A stretch of 64,000 nucleotides of DNA, from positions 1 to 64,000 of the forward strand of contig NZ_RYUH01000009.1 in NCBI RefSeq assembly GCF_004155535.1, given 5' to 3'. The position numbers and the translations under genes were made by a program. Positions 1 to 8,433 of this stretch are shown here, one piece after another; position 1 is the first letter of the stretch; the number at the start of each line of letters is the position of its first letter. This stretch comes from Bifidobacterium pseudolongum subsp. globosum. GTDB lineage: Bacteria; Actinomycetota; Actinomycetes; Actinomycetales; Bifidobacteriaceae. The notes under the pieces are model-generated. The model saw only the letters and a program-made list of their open reading frames with translations, made no database searches and had not been told where the DNA came from.

Positions 1-72
1 CGACGCATGAGCGAAGCCCTCATGTTCGACCACACCAACAACCAATCAACCACGACCAGCATGCCCCAATGA
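1..72 (+). CDS. 3' end of an unidentified gene (partial)
   Basis: An open frame runs in from the window edge and stops at a TGA at 70-72, giving a 23-residue tail that begins RRMSEALMF and ends SMPQ. I do not recognise the protein. It lies directly next to the broken end of an insertion sequence, so it may be the tail of another mobile-element gene that inserted there, but the piece is too short to prove this. Confidence 0.3.
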   Translation, partial: RRMSEALMFDHTNNQSTTTSMPQ

Positions 73-580
73 CCAAAACCGAAAAAACTACATGACCAAA
101 ACCAAAACACCGACTTGACAAAATACATACGAGCACGTCGGGCGGGGCCAACTGCGCGAACAGCGCCTTGTAGGCGGCCGTGCTCTCCCGGGCGCACCAC
201 TGCCAGGCGAGCACCTCGCCGTCCTCGCCGTCGACCGCCGTCAGCAGGCACCAGCCGTTCACGTAGGTGCCGTCGGCCATGACCACGCGGTGCACCACGC
301 CATCAGGTTCGATGCGCGGCTCGAGCCGCCAGCACCAGTCCACGCGTTTGCGGAAGTTGCGCGCGCTCTCCGGGCGTTTGCGCTGCGGCGCGGCCTCGAG
401 CAGCCAGTCCAGGAACTCCGCCAACTGGGTGCGGCGCCGTTTGGTGTTGTTCCTGGTGCCGGCGGTCAGCCTGCATTCATCGCACTGCCAACGCTGCCGG
501 CCCATGCGGTCGTGTCCGTTCTTGCGCATCGGCGACTGGCAGACCGGGCATTTCTTCGCTTGCTTCGAACGTGTCCTCAT
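20..580 (-). pseudogene. Truncated IS1249-like transposase
   Basis: This is the amino-terminal part of the same transposase encoded in full at 3532-4698. It keeps the zinc-ribbon pair CPVC...CDEC and the first catalytic aspartate (MADGTYV), and it follows the intact protein to the residues PPDVLVC. The frame then runs for about 34 codons through foreign DNA to a stop at 20-22. The second catalytic aspartate and the catalytic glutamate are missing, so the product cannot be an active DDE transposase. The start at 580 is chosen by analogy with the intact copy; the frame itself is open up to 655. Confidence 0.85.
69..103. repeat. Short direct repeat next to the IS break
   Basis: The 12-mer atgaccaaaacc occurs at 69-80 and again at 92-103. 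It sits between the stop codon at 70-72 and the point at 126 where the truncated insertion sequence begins. It may belong to the terminus of another mobile element; nothing else in the window matches it. Confidence 0.35.
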
Positions 581-701
581 GACACACATTGCACACGAAA
601 CCACGCAAGCAGATGGACACCGCCATCCGCAACAGGGCGACACGCTTACTGCCACAAAGGCAAACCGGAGTCTAAATCAATAACTTTAGTTCCTATATGC
701 C
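126..701 (-). mobile_element. Truncated IS1249-like element (IS256 family), copy 1
   Basis: Positions 126-701 match 4244-4819 of the complete copy with a constant offset of 4118 and no difference that I could see. The end next to tet(W) is intact, including the 35-bp terminal inverted repeat at 667-701. The other end is lost: the match stops abruptly at 126. The copy has the same orientation as the complete one, so the two bracket tet(W) as direct repeats. The apparent identity implies a recent duplication or a recent recombination between copies. Confidence 0.9.
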
Positions 702-740
702 CTTTTTTGCTTCCATTAAATCTTCCTTACTATATTCCAT
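693..740 (-). pseudogene. Truncated small ORF downstream of tet(W)
   Basis: A good ribosome binding site (GGAGGG) precedes an ATG at 738-740. The 15 codons begin MEYSKEDLMEAKK, and the frame then enters the end of IS copy 1 and stops there. The opening residues resemble the start of a small conserved protein of unknown function carried by Firmicutes conjugative elements; this is from memory and not a search result. The insertion sequence cut the gene, which suggests that it landed on a block derived from such an element. Confidence 0.5.
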
Positions 741-790
741 TGTTACCCTCCATAACTTCTGATTGTTGCCGTCTTGACGATTATGTATCT

Positions 791-2710
791 TTACATTACC
801 TTCTGAAACATATGGCGCACCTTGTCCAGGCGGCTGTTTGGACGGCGGGGCTGGATGACCGGCTGACCGACAGCGGCCTGATATCCTTTCAGCTCTGTAA
901 GGCATACGCTCCGCCCGTTGGTGTAAAAGGCCAGATCAGTACGGTATGCCTGTATACAGCGGGCGGGAATCTCGCCAGTAAAGACAACTTCATCCTTTTT
1001 TACCTGGACCGTTTCGATGGTGGCACAGTATTTCGGTGCATCATGATAAGCCCTGGAAAGATATTCCCGGGGCGCATAGAGGGTGAAGGAGAGATAAGGT
1101 TCCAGCAGCTGCGTCCCCGATTCCTTCAATGCCTGTTCCAATACAATCGGGGCCAATGAGCGGAAGTCCGCCGGCGTGCTGACCGGACTGTAATAAAGCC
1201 CGTATTCAAAGCAAATCTTACAGTCCGTTACGTTCCAGCCGAACAAGCCCTGCTCCAGCCCGTAACGGATACCATCCCTGACAGCGTTTTGAAAACTCTG
1301 GTTCAAGTATCCCAGCGAAACCCGGCTCTCGTATTGTACACCGGAGCCAAGCGGGAGTGGTGTAACAGACAGTCCGATGGATGCCCAAAACGGGTTGGGC
1401 GGCACCTCGATATGGATGGTGTGGCTGGCTGCTTTGAGCGGCCGCTCCATATAAATGACGGAGGGTTCCTTTACCACTGTTTCAAGCTTGTATTTTTCCG
1501 ACAGCAAAGCGGAAACAACCTCCAACTGCACCCGGCCCAAAAAAGAAAGAATGATCTCATGGGTGATGGAATCCACCTCGCAACGCAAAAGCGGGTCAGT
1601 ATCCGCAAGTTGCGTAAGAGCGTCCAGCAGCCGTTCTCTTTGCGCTGCCGTTTTCGGCGCAATCGACGTCCGCAGCATGGGGAGGGGGTCCTCACGCCAC
1701 CTTTTACGAGGGAGCCGGGTTGGGTCCCCTAATACATCGTTTAACCTCACGCTGTCGCTGGGAAGGATAACAATTTCACCCGGATAAGCGGTGTCTGTCC
1801 GAACAATTTCCCCTTTGGATGGAATACGCATCTCTGTGATTTTCAGCTTTTCTCTCCCGGCCAGGGCCACCGTATCCCGCAGGCGCAGCGTTCCGCTGTA
1901 TAACCGTAGATAGACACGCCGCTGGCCGCAATCGGTGTACTCAACCTTGAAAACGCTGCCGCATAGGGCGGCGCCCCCCTGTTCCCCAATCGGTTGGAAC
2001 AGCCCTGTCACCGCATCCATCAACGGTTGAATGCCAAGGCCATTTTTGGCGCTGCCATAATAGACCGGGAACAGGGAGGCGTCTTGAACCCGCTGCTGTT
2101 CCTCCCGCGCAAGTTTTTCCCGGCTGATTGGTTCTCCTGCGATATACTTTTCCAATAATTCATCGTTATTTTCGATGACCGCATCCCATGCTTCTATGTC
2201 GGTATTTTCCTCCAGGACTATTTCCGGGGACAGCGACACCGTCTGCTTGATGATAATATCGGCGGAGAGCTTATCCCGAACAGACTGAACCACGCTCTGC
2301 AAATCAACGCCAGCCTGGTCGATCTTGTTGATAAAGATAACGGTGGGAATGTTCATTTTCCGCAGGGCATGGAACAGAATACGGGTCTGGGCCTGCACGC
2401 CATCTTTAGCGGAGATCACCAAGATGGCCCCATCTAAAACAGCCAAAGAGCGGTACACCTCCGCCAAAAAATCCATGTGGCCGGGCGTATCCACAATGTT
2501 AACTTTACATCTGTGCCACTGGAAGGAAGTGACTGCCGCTTGAATGGTAATCCCACGCTGCCGCTCCAAAAACATGGTGTCCGTCCTCGTTGTCCCTTTT
2601 TCGACGCTCCCCGGTTCTGAAATGGCTCCGCTGGCATATAGCAGGCTCTCCGTCAAGGTCGTCTTTCCAGCGTCTACATGGGCAAGAATTCCAATATTGA
2701 TTATTTTCAT
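791..2710 (-). CDS. tet(W): Tetracycline resistance ribosomal protection protein Tet(W)
   Basis: The product is a 639-residue translational GTPase related to EF-G that removes tetracycline from the ribosome in the cytoplasm. The P-loop AHVDAGKT is at residues 10-17, the G3 motif DTPGH at 74-78 and the G4 motif NKID at 128-131. The amino-terminal sequence and the length are those of Tet(W). The start is set by the ATG at 2708-2710 behind a strong AGGGAGGA site. The gene and its flanks are clearly AT-richer than the surrounding chromosome, in keeping with a Firmicutes origin. It lies between two directly repeated IS copies and behind a leader peptide with an attenuator, so expression is probably controlled by attenuation. 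No frameshift or missing motif was seen, so it should be functional. Confidence 0.97.
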   Translation of the reverse strand: MKIINIGILAHVDAGKTTLTESLLYASGAISEPGSVEKGTTRTDTMFLERQRGITIQAAVTSFQWHRCKVNIVDTPGHMDFLAEVYRSLAVLDGAILVISAKDGVQAQTRILFHALRKMNIPTVIFINKIDQAGVDLQSVVQSVRDKLSADIIIKQTVSLSPEIVLEENTDIEAWDAVIENNDELLEKYIAGEPISREKLAREEQQRVQDASLFPVYYGSAKNGLGIQPLMDAVTGLFQPIGEQGGAALCGSVFKVEYTDCGQRRVYLRLYSGTLRLRDTVALAGREKLKITEMRIPSKGEIVRTDTAYPGEIVILPSDSVRLNDVLGDPTRLPRKRWREDPLPMLRTSIAPKTAAQRERLLDALTQLADTDPLLRCEVDSITHEIILSFLGRVQLEVVSALLSEKYKLETVVKEPSVIYMERPLKAASHTIHIEVPPNPFWASIGLSVTPLPLGSGVQYESRVSLGYLNQSFQNAVRDGIRYGLEQGLFGWNVTDCKICFEYGLYYSPVSTPADFRSLAPIVLEQALKESGTQLLEPYLSFTLYAPREYLSRAYHDAPKYCATIETVQVKKDEVVFTGEIPARCIQAYRTDLAFYTNGRSVCLTELKGYQAAVGQPVIQPRRPNSRLDKVRHMFQKVM

Positions 2711-2729
2711 GTGATTGTCCTCCCTTTAC

Positions 2730-2783
2730 AGCCCCAAAGGGCATAAAAATCCCCAGCAGTAAAATACTTTTACCACTGGGGAT
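2730..2783 (-). promoter_or_regulatory. tet(W) attenuator hairpins
   Basis: On the minus strand a near-perfect stem (atccccagtgg paired with ctgctggggat, 2749-2783) is followed by a T-rich run, as in an intrinsic terminator. A second short GC stem follows at 2730-2742, just before the ribosome binding site. The leader peptide overlaps the upstream arm. This matches the transcriptional attenuation layout known for tet(M)-type ribosomal protection genes, where stalled or slowed leader translation lets transcription pass into the gene. Confidence 0.8.
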
Positions 2784-2814
2784 TATAAGTTGCTGACATA
2801 CACATATACAGCAT
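2770..2814 (-). CDS. tet(W) leader peptide
   Basis: A 14-codon frame starts at the ATG at 2812-2814 and encodes MLYMCMSATYNPQW, with a TAA stop at 2770-2772. Its last codons lie inside the ascending arm of the attenuator hairpin. This places ribosome movement on the leader in direct competition with hairpin formation, the usual arrangement for leader-controlled tetracycline resistance genes. The peptide has no enzymatic role; the act of translating it is the regulatory signal. Confidence 0.75.
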   Translation of the reverse strand: MLYMCMSATYNPQW

Positions 2815-3071
2815 ACACCTGTTTGTGATTGCTGTTTTTGGGGATATGTCAAAATTGATAAGGCAAAAGTATTCTTAAATTGGGTACAAAAAACTAAGCC
2901 CCTACAAAAGGAGCTATCATAATCCTTTGTTCCCACTATTTGATTATAGTTTTATTTAAGAATACCTTGCCGCATATTTTTTACTCCTTTTCTGGATTAA
3001 ATCATTGTATCACATCAGTTTTAGGAAAGCAAGTACCTAAAAGAAATTTTTCTTCCCCTTATATGTAACAA
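2815..3071. other. AT-rich tet(W) upstream region with long inverted repeat
   Basis: No gene is seen here. The segment holds an imperfect inverted repeat of about 18 bp: ggcaaaagtattcttaaat near 2862-2880 pairs with atttaagaataccttgcc near 2956-2973. On the minus strand a TTGACA hexamer lies near 2849-2854. The sequence resembles the leader region upstream of tet(M)-type genes in Tn916-like elements and probably carries the promoter; I could not fix the -10 element. Confidence 0.5.
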
Positions 3072-3170
3072 TCATACCGGCTTCCTAGCGTTCAGAATGT
3101 TTTCTGCTGTCTGCTGTGGTGTTTGGTTGGAATTGTCCAACCAAAAGCCGATCCGTGGTGTTGTCTGCAT
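3072..3170 (-). pseudogene. Remnant of a kinase-like gene 3' end
   Basis: The frame ending at 3072 closes with GFWLDNSNQTPQQTAENIL, which resembles the carboxyl end of small P-loop nucleotide kinases or chloramphenicol phosphotransferase-like proteins. No P-loop or start region is present upstream, so at most a fragment remains. The AT-rich composition matches tet(W) and not the bifidobacterial chromosome. The assignment rests on a short tail and is weak. Confidence 0.3.
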
Positions 3171-3350
3171 TTTACTAAATACAAATTCAATGTATACAGA
3201 AAGATATAAGGAGTGGGAGGGATTCCGCCGTAGTTGGCATTGTAGGAAAATCCAAAAGTTTAGATTTTCCCACAATGCTTATCTTTTGGTCTTTGGTTCG
3301 GAATAGTGTAGTGCTGGCGGTCTATCTCTTGTTTTCGGTTGCTTGCTTCC

Positions 3351-3500
3351 TTACCGTACATGAGCATTCGCATATGGCGGGAAGCATGTCGTGGTTACGT
3401 TCGCGTAGCCGGTCGCGCACATGGGGCAACCGCGTTCCATGCGCAGCGCGGCCAGCTCGACGGCGCGTTCCGCTTTCTTGACGGCCTGCTGTTTTTCGGC
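3351..3500 (-). pseudogene. Gene 3' end cut by the IS (zinc-ribbon-like tail)
   Basis: Reading from the insertion sequence edge on the minus strand, 49 codons are open before a TAA at 3351-3353. The segment begins AEKQQAVKKAERAVELAAL and contains a CPMC pair followed by a further Cys. It is GC-rich like the host and unlike the tet(W) core, so it looks like host or plasmid DNA interrupted by the IS. No start codon or upstream part remains. I do not recognise the family. Confidence 0.4.
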
Positions 3501-3532
3501 ATATAGGAACTAAAGTTATTGATTTAGACTCC
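3498..3532. repeat. IS left terminal inverted repeat
   Basis: This 35-bp sequence is the exact reverse complement of 4785-4819 and also of 667-701 in the truncated copy. Confidence 0.9.
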
Positions 3533-4698
3533 TAGTCGGTGGTGTTTGGGTAGCGGGCGGCGGTGTGGAATTCGTTCCAGTCGATGCCAGTGCCGAGGAT
3601 GGGTTGGCTCATGGGTTCGTCATCGTTGTTGTCGTGGTTGGTGCCGGTCTTGGCGTCCTGGCCGTGTTGTTTGAGGATGAGGGCGGGATCGGGTTTGGCG
3701 CTATGCATATAGCAGTGCCATTCGCAGGCGCGGCGCATGTGTGCCTCGGGCAGGCCGCGGTGGTTGACGAGCATGCGCTTGAGGGCGGCGTTGAGCCCTC
3801 CTTCGAGACGGTTGCCGTCGCGCGGCACGGAACCGGGGGCGGTCAGTGCGGGATCGAGGAAACAGAAAAGCGTGCCGTCCTTGAACAGGCGTTCGAGCCG
3901 TAGGTAGGCGCGGCGCAATGGCAAATGGGTCCACCACCATCCGCCCTTGCTTGTGGCTGCCCTGGGGTCGTCCGGGTTGTCCTTGGCGTACGTGCGTTCG
4001 GCGAGCATGTGCCTCCAGCGTTCGTGCCACGCGTTGAGTGCTTCGCCCCATCTGACGGCGGCTTCGGGATCGTGGATGCGGGTGAGCGCGTCGGCGAGTC
4101 TCTTGAGCTCCCGGCCGGCCTGCAGTCTGGGTCTGGAGGTCAGGTCGGCCCTGGTGTCGCGTTGCACGTGCACCAGACATCGTTGGACCCGCGTGTGCGG
4201 CCAGATTTGCGCGCGCGCCTTGAGAATGCCTTTCATGCCGTCGCATACGAGCACGTCGGGCGGGGCCAACTGCGCGAACAGCGCCTTGTAGGCGGCCGTG
4301 CTCTCCCGGGCGCACCACTGCCAGGCGAGCACCTCGCCGTCCTCGCCGTCGACCGCCGTCAGCAGGCACCAGCCGTTCACGTAGGTGCCGTCGGCCATGA
4401 CCACGCGGTGCACCACGCCATCAGGTTCGATGCGCGGCTCGAGCCGCCAGCACCAGTCCACGCGTTTGCGGAAGTTGCGCGCGCTCTCCGGGCGTTTGCG
4501 CTGCGGCGCGGCCTCGAGCAGCCAGTCCAGGAACTCCGCCAACTGGGTGCGGCGCCGTTTGGTGTTGTTCCTGGTGCCGGCGGTCAGCCTGCATTCATCG
4601 CACTGCCAACGCTGCCGGCCCATGCGGTCGTGTCCGTTCTTGCGCATCGGCGACTGGCAGACCGGGCATTTCTTCGCTTGCTTCGAACGTGTCCTCAT
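3532..4698 (-). CDS. IS1249-like transposase (IS256 family)
   Basis: The DDE transposase catalyses movement of the surrounding element. The frame is open from 4773 (413 residues). I chose the internal ATG at 4696-4698, which gives MRTRSKQAKKCPVC and 388 residues, because the zinc ribbon (CPVC...CDEC) is usually near the amino terminus in this group. The catalytic set is visible: an Asp in MADGTYV, an Asp in CDGMKGIL and a Glu in GNRLEGGLNAALKR. No stop or frameshift breaks it, so it is probably active. Its stop codon lies inside the terminal repeat. Confidence 0.9.
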   Translation of the reverse strand: MRTRSKQAKKCPVCQSPMRKNGHDRMGRQRWQCDECRLTAGTRNNTKRRRTQLAEFLDWLLEAAPQRKRPESARNFRKRVDWCWRLEPRIEPDGVVHRVVMADGTYVNGWCLLTAVDGEDGEVLAWQWCARESTAAYKALFAQLAPPDVLVCDGMKGILKARAQIWPHTRVQRCLVHVQRDTRADLTSRPRLQAGRELKRLADALTRIHDPEAAVRWGEALNAWHERWRHMLAERTYAKDNPDDPRAATSKGGWWWTHLPLRRAYLRLERLFKDGTLFCFLDPALTAPGSVPRDGNRLEGGLNAALKRMLVNHRGLPEAHMRRACEWHCYMHSAKPDPALILKQHGQDAKTGTNHDNNDDEPMSQPILGTGIDWNEFHTAARYPNTTD

Positions 4699-4784
4699 GA
4701 CACACATTGCACACGAAACCACGCAAGCAGATGGACACCGCCATCCGCAACAGGGCGACACGCTTACTGCCACAAAGGCAAACC

Positions 4785-4819
4785 GGAGTCTAAATCAATA
4801 ACTTTAGTTCCTATATGCC
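4785..4819. repeat. IS right terminal inverted repeat
   Basis: This 35-bp sequence is the exact reverse complement of 3498-3532. The host sequence resumes at 4820. Confidence 0.9.
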
Positions 4820-4913
4820 CATATTCGGGGCCATGTGGGCCGGCAGGGCAGTCGAATCGGCATCTCCGCCCGCACGTCAACCCGAATCAACACAGCATGG
4901 ATGGAGCAACACC

Positions 4914-5711
4914 ATGACCGAATCGACAACCGAATACACTTCCACCCAATACACCACCGGCGAATTGGCGAAACGGTGCGGTGTCTCGGTGCGCACCGTA
5001 CAGTATTACGACAATCGCGGCGTGCTCGTGCCGAGCGAGGTGAGCAGCGGCGGCCGGCGCCTGTACGACGAACAGGACGTGCGCCGTCTTTCCGTGATCA
5101 CGTTCCTGCGCGGACTGGGATTCTCAATCAGTCAGATCACCGAGCTGCTCGCCGACGACCAATCGGCGGCGTGCATCGATTCGCTGATTGTGGCGCAGCG
5201 CCTGCAGCTGAGCAAACAGATTGAACTGGACCAACGCCGCCTGCAGACGCTTGACGCCCTGCGCAGGATGCTTGGGCGGGTCGACGACGCCGACGGCCTG
5301 GACGTGCACGCGTTCTCCGACGCGGCGTATGTGACGCGCAGAACCCCCGGATTGCGCCGCATCCACGGTGTGATGCTCGCGCTGGGCGTGGTGTGCGACG
5401 TGGTGCAGATCGGCTTGCTCGTGGCGGCGTTGCGCTCCGGCAACTGGGTCCCGTTCTGCATTGGATTGGTGCTGGTCGTGGTCGTGTGCGCGGGCATCTC
5501 CGTGTACTACTCCAAGTCGGTGGCATACCTGTGCCCCAACTGCCATACGGTGTTCCGCCCGAAGTTCGCGAAGGCGTTCAGGGCCGCGCACACCACCTAT
5601 TCACGCAAGCTCACCTGCCCGCATTGCGGGTACAACGGCTGGTGTCTGGAAGTGCCCGCCTCGTACACCGGCACGGATGTGGAGACAGGTGAGCCGATGG
5701 TGATCGTGTGA
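4914..5711 (+). CDS. MerR-family regulator with membrane segments and zinc ribbon
   Basis: The 265-residue protein opens with a MerR winged-helix DNA-binding region at about residues 12-80 (TGELAKRCGVSVRTVQYYDN). A coiled segment follows, then two hydrophobic segments (about 155-205, around IHGVMLALGVV and FCIGLVLVVVV). It ends with a zinc-ribbon-like pair, CPNC and CPHC. This implies a membrane-tethered regulator instead of the usual soluble dimer with a small effector domain. The ATG at 4914 was chosen because the MerR domain begins right after it; upstream codons belong to the IS junction. The IS ends only 94 bp upstream, so the native promoter may be altered. The effector is unknown. Confidence 0.85.
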   Translation: MTESTTEYTSTQYTTGELAKRCGVSVRTVQYYDNRGVLVPSEVSSGGRRLYDEQDVRRLSVITFLRGLGFSISQITELLADDQSAACIDSLIVAQRLQLSKQIELDQRRLQTLDALRRMLGRVDDADGLDVHAFSDAAYVTRRTPGLRRIHGVMLALGVVCDVVQIGLLVAALRSGNWVPFCIGLVLVVVVCAGISVYYSKSVAYLCPNCHTVFRPKFAKAFRAAHTTYSRKLTCPHCGYNGWCLEVPASYTGTDVETGEPMVIV

Positions 5712-5717
5712 CTGAGG

Positions 5718-6752
5718 TCAGCGCGCGCCGCCCTTGGCGGCGGTGCCTTCCGCGTTGGCGACCTTGGTGGCGTCTTCGTCGGTCTCATCGGTCGGAATGT
5801 CCTCGTTGACCTCGCTGATGCCGTCGATGTCGGTGGGGACTTCGTTGATGAATTCCTCGATGCCTGGCAGATCCTCCAGATTGTCGCCTTCTCGGCGGGC
5901 GAGATTCACCTGCTCGCGGAACCACATGCGCACGGCCGGATTGATGTCCTTCGCCTTCAGGTATTGCTGGTAGACAGGGAACAGCGCGTGCAGCCACGGG
6001 TACATCAAATACAGCGTGCGCTCGGACTTGTGGCTGCGCCAATGCTGCGGGTGGGCCTCGAAGGTGTTCTTGAACCGCTTCATGTAGTTGCGGAACGACT
6101 TGAACGAGGTATCCATGCGGCGCGCCGAGATGCCGCAGATCATGCGCTCCGAATACACCGTCTTGAGCCCGCGGCCAAGCAGGTGCAACGAGACGTCGAT
6201 GTCCTCGTGCATCACATCCTCTTTGTCGAGGCACACCTCGTTCGCGATGAGTTTCCACGCGGAGGCGCGCAACGCCATGTTGGAGCCGAACAGCAGCACT
6301 TCGCCGCCGTCCGCGCGGTAGGTGTGGCGGCGCACGGAATCATCGCCGCGTAATGCCATGCGGCGCGCGGGCATATCGTAATACGTCACGGGGCCGGTGG
6401 CGCCCATCGCCTCGGGATCCTCGGTGAAGATGCCCGCCACCACTTCGACCCAATCGGGTTTGAGCATGCAGTCCGCGTCCACACGGCCCAGCACGTCACC
6501 GGTCGCATGGTTCAGCCCGTAGTTGCGTGTGGGGATCAGTCCCTGCTCCTCGTCCTGATGGAGCAGGCGAATCGGCGCCTCGGGGTGCTCCTGCATGTAC
6601 TGCTGCACAATCGCCACGGTGTTGTCGGTGGATCGGTTGTCTACCACGATGACCTCGTGCGGCATGACCGTCTGTCTGAGCGCGTTGTCGAGACAGTCGG
6701 TGATGCGGTCCTGTTCATTCCACGTGGGGATGATAATCGATACATTCAACAT
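5718..6752 (-). CDS. Family 2 glycosyltransferase
   Basis: The roughly 344-residue protein has the GT2 fold: SIIIPTWNEQD at the amino terminus, the nucleotide-binding VVDNRSTDNT, and a DxD-type metal site in GRVDADC. Such enzymes move a sugar from a nucleotide donor onto cell-surface polysaccharide or lipid at the cytoplasmic face. The ATG at 6750-6752 was preferred because the family starts just before the SIIIPT strand; an ATG ten codons further out lacks conservation. The tail is acidic and probably disordered. It converges on the MerR gene with only 6 bp between. The acceptor cannot be predicted. Confidence 0.88.
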   Translation of the reverse strand: MLNVSIIIPTWNEQDRITDCLDNALRQTVMPHEVIVVDNRSTDNTVAIVQQYMQEHPEAPIRLLHQDEEQGLIPTRNYGLNHATGDVLGRVDADCMLKPDWVEVVAGIFTEDPEAMGATGPVTYYDMPARRMALRGDDSVRRHTYRADGGEVLLFGSNMALRASAWKLIANEVCLDKEDVMHEDIDVSLHLLGRGLKTVYSERMICGISARRMDTSFKSFRNYMKRFKNTFEAHPQHWRSHKSERTLYLMYPWLHALFPVYQQYLKAKDINPAVRMWFREQVNLARREGDNLEDLPGIEEFINEVPTDIDGISEVNEDIPTDETDEDATKVANAEGTAAKGGAR

Positions 6753-6903
6753 ACGCTCTAGAATATGTGTGCGCCCGTACACGGCATCATATATATAGTC
6801 TTGCGGCGCGCTTGTTCACTGTGCGCGTGCAATACGGCCCGCAGGCCGCCCAAATGGCTCAATGCCGGCTTTTCCAGTGACGGTTTGTGGTTAAATAAGG
6901 GGC

Positions 6904-8433
6904 ATGAACGAGCAGAGCGCGAGCAATCAGAGGAAACTGGACGTCAATTCGCTGTTCCCGTCGAAGGGCGATCCGCGCAGGCCACCCGAATGGTATGGGC
7001 GGGCGCTGTTCTATGCCGTGATCGCCGTGTATCTGGGGTGGTTCGCCTTCACATCGTGGAGCAAGATCACCTACATCGTGTTCGACATCATCATCGCGCT
7101 CTTCCTCGCGCTTGCGGTCGAACCGCTCGTCATACGCCTGATCAAGCATGGATGGAAGCGCGCGGTGGCATCGGTCACCTGCCTCGTGGGACTCCTCGTC
7201 ATCGTGGTTGTGTTGCTCGGCCTGTTCGGCAATATGTTCGTGCAACAGCTGATTTCGATGGTCAAGGGGTTGCCCGACCTCTACAATCAGTTCGCCGCGC
7301 TCGTCGCCGAGAAAACACAGTTCAAACTGCCTGAGATGACCGATCTGGGCGGCGAAATCATGAAGAACGTGAAGGGTTCGTGGGTCACTGATTTCGCCGG
7401 TCAGGCCGTGAGCACCACCATGGGCGTGCTGGGACAGATCCTCAACTTCACCACGGCGATCATGGTCGCGTTCTACATCTCGATCGCCGGCCCCAAGCTG
7501 CGCCGCAGCCTGTGCCAGTGGATCGCGCCGCGCTCACAGCGGCGGTTCCTGATGGTGTGGACCGTGGTTCAGGGCCAGATTTCCGGCTTCCTGTTCTCCC
7601 GCTCGATCCTCGCCGCGATCAACGCCGCGTGCACGTCGGTGTTCCTCATGATCATCAAAGTGCCGTATTGGCTGCCGCTTGCGCTGTTCTGCGGCGTTGT
7701 CTCCCAGTTCGTGCCCACGCTCGGCACCTATATCGGTGGTGCGCTGCCCGTCATGTTCGCGTGGGGCGAGCGCGGCTTGGGCTACGGCATTGGCGTCGTC
7801 GTGTTCATCACCGTCTACCAGCAGATCGAGAACCTGCTGCTTTCCCCGAAGATCTCCGAACGCACCATGGATCTCAACCCGTGCATCGCGTTCCTCACCG
7901 TGCTGCTCTTCGGCTCGTTGTTCGGCGCGTTGGGCGCGTTCCTGGCATTGCCGATCACCGCGAGCATCCAGGTGCTGCTCAAGGTCTCGATGAAGCGTTA
8001 CCCGCTTGTGGACATGCCGTTGATGAACGACCCGCAGTCCAAGAAGAAGTCGAAGATGGTCGAGGCGGCGGATGCGATCAATGAGCATGTGATCAAGCCG
8101 GTGAGCGACCGCATCCCGCGCCAGGCCAAGGGGTCGAGCGGGCATGTGACCTTCGACGACCAGATCAAGGAACTGCAGCATCAGGTCTACGATTACCCCG
8201 ACGACACCACACAGCCTGTGAGCGAGGATTCGCCGACTGTGGCGATTCCGAAGAACGTGTTCGACGCGCAGCACGCACCGCACGGCAGTGGTCTGGACGC
8301 ACTGCGCGCGCAGTCCGCAGACGCAGCGGGCGCCGCCCATGACGAAGACGGGCACCCCGGCGCGTCGGGTGAGGATTCCGCCGGTGCAGGCAAAGACAGT
8401 GCGACGGACAACCCAAGGAGCCGCTGGCGCTGA
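6904..8433 (+). CDS. AI-2E family transporter (PerM/YhhT-like)
   Basis: The 509-residue integral membrane protein carries about eight hydrophobic segments between residues 30 and 370, including the conserved region around SPKISERTMDLNPCIAF, typical of the AI-2E transporter family. Members move small molecules or ions; the name comes from one autoinducer-2 exporter, and the substrate here is unknown. The tail of about 130 residues is hydrophilic and low-complexity. The start ATG follows an AAGGGG site. Its stop overlaps the start of the next glycosyltransferase by one base, so the two are translationally coupled. Confidence 0.9.
   Translation: MNEQSASNQRKLDVNSLFPSKGDPRRPPEWYGRALFYAVIAVYLGWFAFTSWSKITYIVFDIIIALFLALAVEPLVIRLIKHGWKRAVASVTCLVGLLVIVVVLLGLFGNMFVQQLISMVKGLPDLYNQFAALVAEKTQFKLPEMTDLGGEIMKNVKGSWVTDFAGQAVSTTMGVLGQILNFTTAIMVAFYISIAGPKLRRSLCQWIAPRSQRRFLMVWTVVQGQISGFLFSRSILAAINAACTSVFLMIIKVPYWLPLALFCGVVSQFVPTLGTYIGGALPVMFAWGERGLGYGIGVVVFITVYQQIENLLLSPKISERTMDLNPCIAFLTVLLFGSLFGALGAFLALPITASIQVLLKVSMKRYPLVDMPLMNDPQSKKKSKMVEAADAINEHVIKPVSDRIPRQAKGSSGHVTFDDQIKELQHQVYDYPDDTTQPVSEDSPTVAIPKNVFDAQHAPHGSGLDALRAQSADAAGAAHDEDGHPGASGEDSAGAGKDSATDNPRSRWR

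Larger units (their letters stand above)
3498..4819 (-). mobile_element. Complete IS1249-like element (IS256 family), copy 2
   Basis: Perfect 35-bp terminal inverted repeats lie at 3498-3532 and 4785-4819 (outer bases ggcatataggaac). One transposase fills the element, and its stop codon overlaps the inner edge of the left repeat. The flanking eight bases (tgtttttc on the left, catattcg on the right) do not form a target duplication. That suggests the element arrived as part of a larger structure or recombined after insertion. With copy 1 it brackets tet(W) in a composite-transposon-like arrangement. Confidence 0.92.

Noticed and set aside
3275..3481. Short plus-strand frame near the IS
   Set aside because: It crosses the AT-rich to GC-rich junction and ends in an Arg/Ser-rich stretch that looks random. 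The minus-strand frame there is more convincing.
3490..4827. Target site duplication around the complete IS
   Set aside because: The flanking eight bases on each side differ, even when the boundary is shifted by a few bases.
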